Positions 1-10,362 of a DNA stretch of 64,000 nucleotides are shown piece by piece. The stretch lies in assembly GCA_947069175.1 (NCBI GenBank), contig CAMTDV010000003.1, forward strand, positions 81,693,978 to 81,757,977. The letters run 5' to 3'. Source of the stretch: Scalesia atractyloides (taxonomy: Eukaryota > Streptophyta > Magnoliopsida > Asterales > Asteraceae). The translations under genes were made by a program, and so were the position numbers. The notes beneath the pieces were generated by a model, which saw nothing but the letters and a program-made list of their open reading frames with translations, did not search any database and was not told the DNA's origin. The first letter of the stretch is position 1. Every line of letters starts with the position of its first letter.

Positions 1-1
1 A

Positions 2-667
2 ACTTATCGTTTGATCGAACATTATATTCGAGGACTTCCCTCGAAAATCCAAGATTCAGTTCTCAGCGTTTCACCGGTAACACTTGAAGCTGCTATGGAA
101 CTAGCGAGTGAACTGACCGAGAATCGATTTCGCAACGGGAAGTTTAAAGAAGAGAAAAAGAAAGCCCCTGTTGAGGGTCAAACTTCAAACCATTCCATCT
201 CCTCCTCTAAGTTTGCTAACAAGAGGAAGCGCAACACCAGAAATTTCGCCGTTACACAAACCAACCTCCCAATTCCTGCTGCACCCATTACCCAAGTCGC
301 TCCTTCACCTGCACCATACAAAAGACCCTACTCTGGCCTGTTACCAAAATGTAACCGTTGCCAATATCACCATTCTCCTAATTATCCTTGCCAGCATTGC
401 ACCGGCTGTGGTCGCGCGGGTCATACTGTTCAAACCTGCCGCATGCCCCAGCGAACGAACCGCCACCAACCTTTAACCCAAACCCACCAACAATTAATGG
501 GTCAAGCCCAACAACCCCTACTATTACCACCCACCCAACATTTAGCCCAGACATATTACCAACCCAATTATCCTATGGGTCAACCTATGCGGGCTTGCTA
601 CAATTGTGGAGACCCAAGCCATTTCAGAAACACTTGTCCAAGGTTGGTAAACATTATTCATGATTAG
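2..667 (+). pseudogene. gag: Element A gag, C-terminal part, ending at an in-frame TAG
   Basis: This is the nucleocapsid half of gag, which packages element RNA in cytoplasmic particles. The frame is open from base 2. The first residues (YRLIEHYIRGLPSKIQ) match the middle of the gags at 47303-48688 and 52046-53197, so the N-terminal half is left of the window. A basic Lys/Arg-rich linker is followed by two zinc knuckles of C-x2-C-x4-H-x4-C type: CTGCGRAGHTVQTC near nt 391-432 and CYNCGDPSHFRNTC near nt 596-637. The frame stops at TAG (665-667) and continues in the same frame into protease. Element B has sense codons there, so the stop is either a mutation or a readthrough site. No suppressor context of the TAG-CAR-YYA kind follows. 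Confidence 0.85.
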
Positions 668-1960
668 GCTCAAGCCAACCCGGTGAATCAAGCAAACCAA
701 GCTCCTCCACCTGCAAGAGGAAGAGCTTTCAATATCAACGCTAATCAGGCTAGGGCCGACGGCAATGTGGTTAACGGTACGTTCCTTATAAATGGTAGAT
801 ATGCATCTATGTTATTTGATACTGGTGCGGATAGAAGTTTTGTGTCTTTAGAATTTGAACCTATCTTAAACCAAAATCGGGATAAGCTCACGCAATCCAT
901 AACGGTAGAAGTTGCTGACGGGAAACCAGTTTCATTAAACTCTATTATACGAAACTGTACACTCACCCTAAATGACCACGATTTCTCAGTCGACCTTATT
1001 CCTATGAAGCTGGGAAGTTTTGATATCATAATCGGTATGGACTGGCTTAGTCAACATCAGGCAGAAGCTGTATGTCGCGAAAAGTTTATACGTATTCCTC
1101 TTTCAAATGGTCAGACTCTTCGAATCTTTGGAGAAACCTCGTCGAAAGGGCTCAGCTTAATGTCTTGTCTTCAAGCTCAAAAATATCTTCGCAAGAATTA
1201 TGTCGCGTTTTTAGCTCATATCATCAAAAAGGGAACCATGGAGAAGAAACTTGAAGACATTCCAGTAGTAAAAGATTTCCCGCGAGTTTTTCCTGACGAC
1301 ATTTCAGGACTTCCTCCAGTTAGAGAAGTCGAATTCCGTATTGATCTTATACCTGGTGCTACACCAGTTGCAAAGTCTCCTTATAGGTTAGCCCCCTCTG
1401 AAATGCAAGAGCTAGCCAGTCAATTACAAGAGTTGACTGACAAGGGATTCATACGTCCTAGTTCATCGCCTTGGGGTGCACCTGTTCTTTTCGTAAAGAA
1501 GAAAGATGGATCGTTTCGTATGTGCATCGACTACAGAGAGCTCAACAAGTTAACAATCAAGAATCGCTATCCTTTACCTCGCATTGATGATCTTCTTGAC
1601 CAACTTCAAGGTGCCAACTGCTTTTCAAAAATCGACCTTCGATCTGGCTATCATCAACTTAGAGTACATGAAGAAGACGTCCCTAAGACTGCTTTCCGAA
1701 CTCGTTATGGCCATTATGAATTCATGGTCATGCCATTTGGTTTAACCAACGCACCAGCTGTCTTCATGGACCTAATGAACAGAGTCTGCAAACCTTATCT
1801 TGATCGATTTGTTATAGTCTTCATCGACGACATTCTTATTTATTCAAAGTCTAAATCTGATCATGAGCGTCATCTTCGACTCATCCTTACACTTCTAGAG
1901 AATGAAAAGCTTTACGCCAAATTCTCCAAATGCGAATTTTGGTTAAAAGAGGTGCAATTC
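668..1960 (+). pseudogene. pol: Element A pol, 5' part: aspartic protease and most of reverse transcriptase
   Basis: The frame continues from gag after the TAG; the first ATG is at 683. The retropepsin active site DTGAD is at nt 818-832, and the protease core ends with IIGMDWLS near nt 1024-1050. RT starts near nt 1380 (SPYRLAPSEMQELASQL). It contains KKKDGSFRMCIDYRELN, LPRIDDLLDQL, FSKIDLRSGYHQ and YEFMVMPFGLTNAP. The catalytic FIDD is at nt 1820-1831. The frame is cut after VQF at 1960 by the solo LTR, and the apparent ORF then runs about 100 bases into LTR sequence. The rest of RT resumes at 4616 in the same frame. All catalytic residues visible here are intact, so loss of function comes from the insertion and possibly the upstream TAG. 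Confidence 0.92.
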
Positions 1961-2148
1961 TGTAACATCCGTCAAAAACGGATTTACCAAACCCGCTCCG
2001 TTTATCAACCGAACAGTCAGTCAAAATTTTCGTTGCGAATTAAATGCCCAAAATATTTTTAAACGATCCGTAATCAATTATTATACGGGAATATATATTT
2101 AGTTTTTGAAAAACTGTCAAAAATCGCAAAATAAAAATATTATGCATC

Positions 2149-2226
2149 TGCCGGGTTTCGAACCCGGGTCTGTACCGAATCAGCTAAGCAACTTATCTCA
2201 CTCACACAAACCACTGCGCCAACTGC
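2149..2226 (-). repeat. Antisense tRNA-like module in solo LTR
   Basis: Read on the minus strand it has an A-box-like TGGCGCAGTGG and a B-box-like GGTTCGAAACC about 55 bases apart. The T-arm is strong: GCCGGGTTTCGAACCCGGGT is near-palindromic. A-box and B-box order and spacing match tRNA genes, but the middle does not fold obviously into an anticodon arm. It lies upstream of the LTR TATA box, in U3. Equivalents occur in LTRs of A, B (3' only), C, D and E. Pol III activity is inference. Confidence 0.7.
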
Positions 2227-2926
2227 TTTGTTTGTTATATATTAGAATCATTTAATTCATAAAATGACTTTACAAATTCAAAATCGGCGCCCAATCAGTT
2301 CAGTCGTCGGAATCCCGGTAAACTCGCGAGTCTTAACTACGATTTACGTTATAACGTAAACCATTAACCAGACATCGGTTATAACCGATGTTTGAAGTCC
2401 GCGACTAAAAATGATAACCGCCGGAAAATCTTAATCAATGAACCCAGTCGTAAAACAGATCAAATACATTTCGATTTTTCCCTATAAGTTCACCCACAAC
2501 CCACGACAAACACTTTCGCTCAAAATCACATCTTTTCACGGCGTAATTCCACTCGCCGGAATAAACCTGTTCGTCGCCGGAAAACCGGTTTCCCCATTGC
2601 CGAGCTTTTCTGAACCTCTGAAGCTTATACCGGAGATACCCATACTCTTTCCAATCTTTTCGGAGACTTGCTGCTGCAAGACACCTGACGCCGGAGTTGA
2701 ATCCTGTCGCCGGAGTTCTGCCAGAAAATAGAGAGTCCTGTCGGTATACTTTCTCCGCCCAGTTTCTTTTCCTTTTCACTTTTATCTTACCTTAATCGAC
2801 TGTAAAACACTATCAAACCGATAAAAAACTTTGAACCCGTCGATTTCCGACTTCTGGTTCAACCTTGATGAAGAAGACGATGTATCTCGTTATATTATAA
2901 GTATAATTAAAATCATGAAATTAATC

Positions 2927-3520
2927 GGGTTAGACACACAGTCCAGCGGTGGACTGTGTGCACATAAAACGTTAATCATGCAAAGGTCTCGAGTTCGAAT
3001 CCCGTCTCACACACGCTGCCTTAATAAAATCCATTTTTTTGTTTACTGAACCGGAGTCGCCTTAGATATATGTTAAGTATATTAATAACCGGAATAATAA
3101 CCAAGTTAGACACACAGTCCAGCGGTGGACTGTGTGTTTGTTTATATCACAGGTCACGAGTTCGAGTCCGGTCTTCAGCACCGACTCGGACAATTATCTC
3201 CTCTTTTTAATTAAGGCAGAAAAGGAAATAAATAAATAGTATTTAAGTATAATAAAAATCGAATGATATAACATGTTGAACACACAGTCCAGCGGTGGAC
3301 TGTGTGTTAGATTAAACCACAGGTCCCGAGTTCGAGACCTGTGGAGTGCAAGACCGGTCCGCTTAAACTATTTTTAAAATAAAAATGATTTTCTGTTAAT
3401 TCTAATTAATGTATATATGAAATTAAAATCGGATATATAACGGGTTAGATACGTAGCTCAGTTGGTAGAGCTGCGTGCACGCGTACGGGAGGTCTCGGGT
3501 TCGAGCCTCACCCAGCGCAC
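2927..3520 (+). repeat. Sense array of four tRNA-like modules in solo LTR
   Basis: Modules start near 2927, 3104, 3274 and 3443. Each opens with (G)GGTTAGA-CAC or a variant and a 10-bp hairpin. The hairpins at 2935-2960, 3111-3136 and 3281-3306 are CACACAGTCC/GGACTGTGTG around AGCGGT. The fourth has TACGTAGCTC/GAGCTGCGTG around AGTTGGTA and closely resembles a true tRNA D-arm. A GTTCGA B-box-like segment follows 30-50 bases later in each (about 2991, 3160, 3330 and 3499). Modules are separated by AT-rich spacers of 90-170 bases. They lie downstream of the TATA-like box, so they are expected in the element's RNA. Confidence 0.8.
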
Positions 3521-4615
3521 AACAATATGCCTCGAACCGGTCAACGCCAGTCAAAGTCAACAGGTCAAAGTCACTGTAGCAAAAATAAAATAATTTTTTT
3601 TATTATTTTTATTTAATTATTTTAATTAAAAATCAATTATAAATACTTAAAAATAACATTTTTAAGGTTAGAAAATAGCCTCAAATTCACAAAAATACAC
3701 CCAACAATCCTACTAAAATAGTTTAATAAAATCCGTTTACTTACCAAACCATAATGCGATTTATCTAGGTTAAACCTCACTCGTGGTTAAAACCACTTCG
3801 CGTACATTCAACGTCATCAACCGAACGCACCCACTGTGAGTGAATCTTACAATTCCCCCTTTTAAATTACACGTTTTGGGGTGTGTCATGTGTTATGAAA
3901 TTAATTAATTTATTTATTTAAACTTGTGCCATACCACATCATGACTTAAACTTAGATTGTTTTTTATTGTTGTGATCTACTTATTGCCATTTGTTAAGTC
4001 ATATGAAACTCATACATTAAGCTCATCAGTTCCTCGTGGGAGACGAGTAGAACATCGCGTGCTTCACATCAAATTCATTATTATTCATGTGTGTATCATT
4101 GAGTTTATATTGTTTGTAGTTGTGTTATTCATATTATCATGTTTATGCAATACATTCATCAGGCCCCTCAGTTCCTCGTGAGAGACGAGTTGAACAACGC
4201 GTGCCCTTAATTGTTCCATTATTATTCATGAGTGTTTCATTTAACATCTTATGATTGCCGATTATGTTACATCTATTTTTACTCATGTTTGGTTGTGCAC
4301 ATATTTCATAATCAATTTAAATAAATTGTTCAAATGTTTTCCATAGGATTCACTCGCCAACATTATGTTGATCCAAAAAAAACCTTTTTACACATGATAC
4401 AGGTGAACAGGTTGAAGCAAGGATAACATAGGATATGCCTTAGAAGAGAACAAAGAAGTTAGATTGTTAGTTAGATCATGTTGTAACATTATTGTAAATT
4501 TCCATTTAATTTGTATTAATGAATATGAAACGTTTAATAAATGTCATGAGCTTTGATGATAACCCAATCATGCCCCGATCACCTTATCCGCTGCGGGTCG
4601 GGGTGTGACAAATTC

Positions 4616-6745
4616 CTCGGACATGTAGTCAACGACAAGGGAATACATGTCGACCCCTCAAAGATCAAAGCGGTACAAGAATGGCAAGCTCCACGTACCC
4701 CAACTGAAGTAAGATCTTTTCTTGTTTTGGCTGGTTATTATCGTCGATTCATCTCAAACTTCTCACGCATTGCTGTACCACTCACGGCTTTAACTCACAA
4801 GGGAAAACCTTTCATATGGGGACCCAAGCAGGAAGAAGCCTTCCAAACTCTTAAACAGAAACTTTGTGATGCACCAATCCTCACTCTTCCTGAAGGTTGT
4901 GATGATTTTGTGGTCTATTGCGACGCGTCAGGGCAAGGATTAGGCTGCGTTCTAATGCAAAGAGGAAAAGTTATAGCTTATGCTTCGAGACAACTCAAGC
5001 CGCATGAGAAGAACTACACCACTCATGACCTAGAACTTGGAGCCGTTGTGTTCGCTCTTAAGATATGGAGACATTATCTCTATGGTACTAAGTGTGAAAT
5101 ATACACTGACCACAAGAGTCTTCAACATATCTTCAATCAAAAGGAGTTAAACATGAGGCAACGAAGATGGGTCGAACTTCTAAATGACTACGACTGCGAA
5201 ATTCGGTACCACCCTGGCAAAGCAAATGTGGTGGCTGATGCGCTTAGTCGAAAGGGTTATGCGAACTCCATTCGTCTTCTATGTTCGCAAATTATAACCG
5301 ACATTAAAGATCAAATTCGAGAAGCCCAACACGTTTCAGTAACGGAAGATGAGGTACGAAAGGAGATGTCCTGTGGAGCTGAACTTAAAATTGAAACTAA
5401 ATCTGACGGTATTCTGTACTACCTAGATCGTATCTGGATTCCTAACCACAACAATCTTCGTGAAATTCTTATGAATGAAGCTCACAAAACGCGATACTCT
5501 ATACACCCAGGAGCCGATAAGATGTATCAAGACCTACGATATACCTATTGGTGGCCTGGAATGAAAAAGGATATTGTTGTTTTTGTTTCCAAGTGCCTTA
5601 CATGTTCCAAGGTGAAAGCTGAACACCAAAGACCCTCAGGACTTCTGGTCCAACCTGAAATACCTGTATGGAAGTGGGAAAATATAACCATGGATTTCAT
5701 TACCGGGTTACCTCGCACTTCTGGTGGGTATGACACTATATGGGTAATTATCGACCGACTTACAAAATCAGCTCACTTTATTCCTATCCGCGAAGATTTC
5801 AAGAACGAAAAGCTTGCTCGTATATATATCAGCGAAATCGTAAGCCGACATGGGGTACCGTTAAGCAGTATTTCTGATCGTGATAGTCGTTTCACTTCAC
5901 GAACATGGCAAGCAGTACAAGCCGCTATGGGTACGCGATTAGATCTCAGTACCGCCTATCATCCTCAAATTGATGGTCAATCTGAACGCACCATTCAAAC
6001 TCTTGAAGATATGCTACGAGCATGTGTTATAGACTTCAAGGGAAATTGGGACGCTCATCTACCATTAGTTGAATTTTCGTACAACAACAGCTATCATTCA
6101 AGTATCGGCATGGCACCATTTGAAGCTTTATATGGTCATAAGTGCCGATCTCCGGTATGTTGGCACGAAATTGGGGAAGCTCAAATCACTGGTCCAGAAT
6201 TGATCCAAGAAACCACAGACAAGATCCATCAAATCCGAAACAATCTTCTAGCGGCTCAAAGTCGTCAAAAGAGTTATGCAGATAAACGACGGAAGCCTTT
6301 AGAGTTTAACATTGGTGATCATGTACTTCTAAAAGTATCACCGTGGAAGGGAGTAGTTCGTTTTGGTCAAAAAGGCAAGCTAGCACCACGCTACGTAGGA
6401 CCTTTCAAGATACTCGAAAGAGTAGGACCTGTAGCATACAAGCTTGATCTACCAGAAGAACTCAACAGGATTCATCCCACATTCCACGTATCGAACTTGA
6501 AGAAGTGCCTCGCTGATGAAAACCTCCACATTCCTGTGGAAGATATTCAGATTGACGAATCTATGCATTTTATTGAAAGACCAGTAGAAATCATGGACTT
6601 CGGGGAGAAACGTCTACGACGAAGTCGCATTCCAATTGTTAGGGTACGCTGGGAGTCGAAACGGGGACCTGAGTTTACTTGGGAACGTGAAGACTCAATG
6701 CGCGAAAAATACCCGCATCTTTTTCCTACTACTTCTACTACTTAA
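4616..6745 (+). pseudogene. pol: Element A pol, 3' part: RT end, RNase H, integrase, chromodomain-like tail
   Basis: The original frame resumes at LGHVVNDKG (4616) after the duplicated AATTC; the upstream ATG at 4553 lies in the solo LTR and is not the native start. RNase H keeps its acidic residues: YCDAS (Asp at 4922-4924), HDLELGAV, YTDHKSLQ and VADALSRK. Integrase has an N-terminal zinc-binding region ending CLTCSKVKAEHQ. Its catalytic core has Asp at 5693-5695 (TMDFITGLP), Asp in ISDRDSRF near 5875-5890, and Glu at 5984-5986 (GQSERTIQ). The C-terminal GPF-type segment (APRYVGPFKILERVG) is followed by a chromodomain-like tail, about 6571-6736, ending TWEREDSMREKYPHLF. In chromoviruses this tail is thought to direct insertion to heterochromatin. 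The frame is open to TAA at 6743-6745. Confidence 0.93.
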
Positions 6746-6779
6746 ATTTCGGGACGAAATTTCTAAAAGTAGGGGATAC
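6746..6779 (+). promoter_or_regulatory. Element A stem-loop and polypurine tract
   Basis: AAATTTCGGGACGAAATTT forms a 7-bp stem and is followed by AAAAGTAGGGGA (about 6765-6776). The LTR begins three bases later at TGTCACATTTG. This is the plus-strand priming site. The same arrangement is at 31030-31065 in B, 55343-55380 in C and 45246-45283 in D. Confidence 0.85.
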
Positions 6780-6967
6780 TGTCACATTTGTCAAAAACGG
6801 GTTTCCAAAACCCGCTCCGTTTTGTAATCGAATATCAAGTTATAAATGTCACGTTGTATATTTAAGATTATTTTGATTTTTAATGATACATAATTAATAA
6901 ACAAACTAAACTATAAAAATTATATTTGATAAAAAGTGAAAACAAAATAAATAAAAATGAAATGTTG

Positions 6968-7050
6968 CTGCCGGGACTCGAACCCGGGTCAGCCGGAGCC
7001 TAAACCCAAAGACTTAACACACATCCACATCACCACTCCACCACTTGTTG
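6968..7050 (-). repeat. Antisense tRNA-like module, element A 3' LTR
   Basis: On the minus strand it contains GTGGTGGAGTGGTG followed by GACCCGGGTTCGAGTCCCGG, an excellent T-arm and B box. It occupies the same U3 position as the modules in C, D and the solo LTR, but its middle has diverged strongly while the T-arm is kept. Confidence 0.65.
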
Positions 7051-7886
7051 TTTTCTGTCATCTCTAAGAAACAAATAACTCTTATACACAAATATAGTTA
7101 AACCTGTTGCGCAAACTGAGAAACCGAAATCGGCAATTCAACCGTCTAATCGTTTGATTAATCGCACATTCAGGTTTATAACCGATGCATCGACGATTTT
7201 TAATCAATTCAGATTGAATGAACATCAATTTTCATCATCATCGGTTTTTATAACCGAAAATAATCAAAGTCCCAATTACTTCAACTCAAGACCCCTCTCG
7301 CGACTCAGAAACATCATACCAACTTTCCATTTCATTTTCGTCACACATTCGGTTCACCAGAAAGCTTAAATCAACTCGCCGGAAAATTCTGCAAGTTCGC
7401 CGGAAAACCGTATTTGTCCTCAAATCGGTAAGTTCTTCAATACCATCATAGTCTAACAGTTGTTAAGCTATTTCTAACTCAAACCTTCCACTTGAGATCG
7501 AATTCAGGCACTGTTATCAGATAATTTCAGTTCGCCGGAAAAGTTCTGAAAATCTCTATTTTCATCTGAGAATCGGTAAGGGCATTCAAACCCTCTGTTA
7601 ACATTTGTTGATCACTTCAATTTCACGATTAGCTAATCAAAACGGTTAATTGTCTTGTTCAGTTGAAGAGCATAAAAACAGGGACCGACACATTGCCGGA
7701 ATTCTGAAATAAACCGTTCATCGGTATGTTCACTTCTAATTATCGTTTCTGCCATTTCATATTAGATTGTACAATGTTTAACAATCGAACAACACAAGAT
7801 ATAACGGTATAATTGACTGCCTGTAAAATTCAATGAAGAAGATGACTGTGATAACACTATAAGAATAATTAAAATTGGTATTTTAA

Positions 7887-8304
7887 ACGGGTTAGACACA
7901 CAGTCCAGCGGTGGACTGTGTGCAAATAATACGCACACGTCACGAGTTCGATCCCTGATACACGCACCCTCTAAGTAATAAAATGCCTTTTTGATAAAAG
8001 CTTAACCGGGTTAATCCCGTTAGTTGTTAAGTATAATAAAAACCGAGATATTAACCAGGTTAGACACACAGTCCAGCGGTGGACTGTGTGCAACACTAAG
8101 TCGCACGTCACGCGTTCGAAACCTGTTACTGGCACCGGTTGAACGAATTAAAATGTTTTTGAAATTAAAAGAATTTTGGTTAAATCGAATTAGTATATAA
8201 ATATAATTAAAAACAAGATTATTTCGGGTTAGACACGTAGCTCAGTTGGTAGAGCTGCGTGCACGCATACGGGAGGTCTCGAGTTCGAGTCTCACCCATC
8301 GCAT
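7887..8304 (+). repeat. Sense array of three tRNA-like modules, element A 3' LTR
   Basis: Hairpins CACACAGTCC/GGACTGTGTG lie at 7896-7921 and 8065-8090. A D-arm-like CACGTAGCTC/GAGCTGCGTG module starts near 8226. B-box-like GTTCGA segments are at about 7945, 8114 and 8284. The module closest to a real tRNA is always last in the array. Confidence 0.8.
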
Positions 8305-10362
8305 ACTTACACACTGACCGAACCGGTCAACAGGTCAACAAGTCAACGGTCAACGGTCAACGCAAAATAAACAATTTTTTTTATATTTTTATTTATTTAA
8401 TTTAATTTAAAAATCAATTAAAAATACTTAAAAATAACATTTTCAAAGATAGAATATAGCCTTAAACTCACAAAAATATATCTAGAAACTCTATTAAAAT
8501 CCTTAATAAAATCCACTCATTTACTATATTTTTCCGTTATTATTTAGGTTAGTTATTTCTCGTTGTTCCGCTCATCCAATTCGTGCGCATCTCATCATCT
8601 CCATTCAAATGCACCCAATGTGAGTGAATCTTACAAATTCCCCGTTTTAATCACGTTTTGGGGTGTATCATGTGTCTTGCTATATATTATATTTAAATCA
8701 TTGTGCATACATCATATCATGAACATGTGTATTCAGTTTGTTTCAATTGTTGTGTGGTTATCGTTGGATGCAATTTATTATTTTCAGTACATGCAATTTC
8801 ATAGGCCGCCGCTCCCCATTACATTATGAGCGTTGAGCATGTTCCCATTACATTATGAGCGTGAACCTGGAGTGCCCACATTACGATCGGCTCCGTTTGA
8901 TTGAGCCTTGATCGCACAGACATTTATCATTTTCAGTACATGCAATACGATCGGCTCCGTTTGATTGAGCCTTGATCGCACAGTTTCATTCATGTTATTT
9001 ATCGTATGATGTTGGTATGTTAATGTATGCTATCATGTGTTATTGTATGTTATATATGTGATTGCAATTGCTACTACTTGATTATTTACATTTGCTCGAT
9101 TATGATTATGCACAATTTTTCATTGATAAACTAACAAGTAAATCTATAATAAATGTTTATCTAACAAGGTTCACTCGCCAACTTATGTTGACCCAAAAAC
9201 CCCCATTTTTACACATGATACAGGTGAACCATCAGCAGCCAGAAACACATAGGATTGGACTAGAAGAATAAAATGATTTAGAGTTTGGGATTGTTTTGTT
9301 TGGTTTATTTTCTTTGTATTGTATGGACATGTTTGGATATTTGGAAATGTAACTTTGACTTTAATAAATATGAAACATATTAGTAAATATCATGAGCTTT
9401 GGTGATAACCCAATTATGCCCCGACTCTTATTCCGCTGCGGGTCGGGGTGTGACATTACTATTATCAAAGTTTCATATTTATTAATTCAATTTAAAAAGA
9501 AATATTCCAAACCACACATAAACCATACAAATATCAAATGTTCTAACAAGACATTCAAGTAACGATTTGTTCTTCTTCTAAGGCCCAATCCTATGTATTC
9601 CTTGCTTCAACCTGATCACCTGTATCATGTGTAAAAATAGAGATTTGGGTCAACAAAAGTTGGCGAGTGGATCCAGTTTAAATATTAGAAAGAATTGTTA
9701 TGTTTATTAATTTAATAAAAATGTGCATAAACCAAATATGAGCAAACGTATAGGTAATCTATCCACAAACCACATATTCATCTAGCAATGTACATGTGAG
9801 CATGATAAGCGATGTGCTGTGAGGAGCCGATCTAATTAGGCAACCCGATGATCTACCCGTATGAAACGGGGAACTGATGTTCCTAATGTGAAAACTTGAC
9901 TGAAATGAGAAAGTATAACCATAAATAACAATAAACCAAATATCACATAGCACGTTAGTTCATATAATGGTAGTAGCACAAGTGTTGAATAAATAATATA
10001 AATGAAACGACGCATGATACACCCCAAAACATAAATAAAAAGGGGAGTTTGTAGGAATTCACTCACATTGGGTGCATTCTTGACTTGATAACGAGCGCGA
10101 CGATTTAAAGATTCCAACCTACGAGAAAACTAACCTAAATATTCATGTAATAATTCGTAAATATATTTCTTTTTTTTAAGTAGTATTTTTTATTTAATGA
10201 ATTTTAGTAGACTTTTTAGATAATTTTATAGTATTTATTACTAATTTTTTATACTTAAAAAGGACTTATTTTATTATATATTTTTTATAGATTTGGAGAA
10301 AAATAAAGAAAAAGTTTAATTAAAAAATATATCCCTTTTAGGGGTCGAACCGGTCATATATA

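Larger units (their letters stand above)
1961..4610 (+). mobile_element. Solo LTR (2650 bp) of the C/D subfamily inserted in element A RT; 5-bp TSD AATTC
   Basis: The segment starts TGTAACATCCGTCAAAAACGG and ends GGTCGGGGTGTGACA, and is flanked by AATTC at 1956-1960 and 4611-4615. Removing it and one AATTC restores the RT frame. The start is that of the LTRs of C (38862) and D rather than the TGTCACATTTG or TGTAACATTTG starts of A and B. No internal domain, primer site or purine tract is present, so it is a solo LTR left by LTR-LTR recombination. It carries a TATA-like TATAAG (2483-2488), one antisense and four sense tRNA-like modules, two CTCGT-stem hairpins near 4030-4190, and a near-terminal AATAAATG (about 4531-4540) that could serve as a poly(A) signal. 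Confidence 0.95.
1..9455 (+). mobile_element. Element A: Ty3/gypsy chromovirus-like retrotransposon, 5' part outside window, split by a solo LTR
   Basis: The element enters the window within gag and continues through protease, RT, RNase H and integrase, the gypsy order, to a purine tract and a 3' LTR (6780-9455). A second LTR (1961-4610) interrupts RT. The pol reading frame is open on both sides of that insertion, so A was nearly intact when hit. A 5' LTR and primer site must lie left of base 1. The bases after A's end (9456 on) belong to the interior of reverse LTR E, so A probably landed in E. The target duplication is predicted to be TTACT (9456-9460), but its partner is outside. Assignment to Del/Tekay rests on the C-terminal chromodomain-like segment, long LTRs, and the stem before the purine tract; that is family knowledge, not a search. 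Confidence 0.9.
6780..9455 (+). repeat. Element A 3' LTR (2676 bp)
   Basis: It runs from TGTCACATTTGTC directly after the purine tract to GGTCGGGGTGTGACA. Near its start is a stem-forming ACGGGTTTCC-AAAACCCG. It contains three loosely repeated GCCGGAA...CGGTA units (7378-7735). It also has one antisense and three sense tRNA-like modules, and two copies of the CGATCGGCTC...GAGCCTTGATCG hairpin (about 8885-8977). A conserved late block, CACTCGCCAACTT...CATGATACAG, ends at 9223. An AATAAATATG near 9362-9371 precedes the end. Unlike C-type LTRs it lacks the CTCGT-stem hairpins and has two, not three, CACACAGTCC modules. Confidence 0.93.

Noticed and set aside
1961..2000. Hairpin at the LTR start (ACGG...CCGT) as a DNA transposon TIR
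   Set aside because: It is a local stem at one LTR end only; the element ends TG...CA with a 5-bp duplication.
2935..3306. Regularly spaced identical 26-bp palindromes resembling a CRISPR array
   Set aside because: Spacers are 140-150 bases, each repeat is followed by a B-box-like segment, the host is a plant genome and the units sit inside LTRs.
3443..3520. A functional tRNA gene
   Set aside because: The D-arm is tRNA-like, but the T stem pairs poorly, no standard anticodon arm could be drawn, and the unit recurs only as part of the LTR.
4553..4615. ATG at 4553 as the start of a 730-residue protein
   Set aside because: The first 20 codons are solo LTR sequence; the pol frame begins upstream of the insertion.
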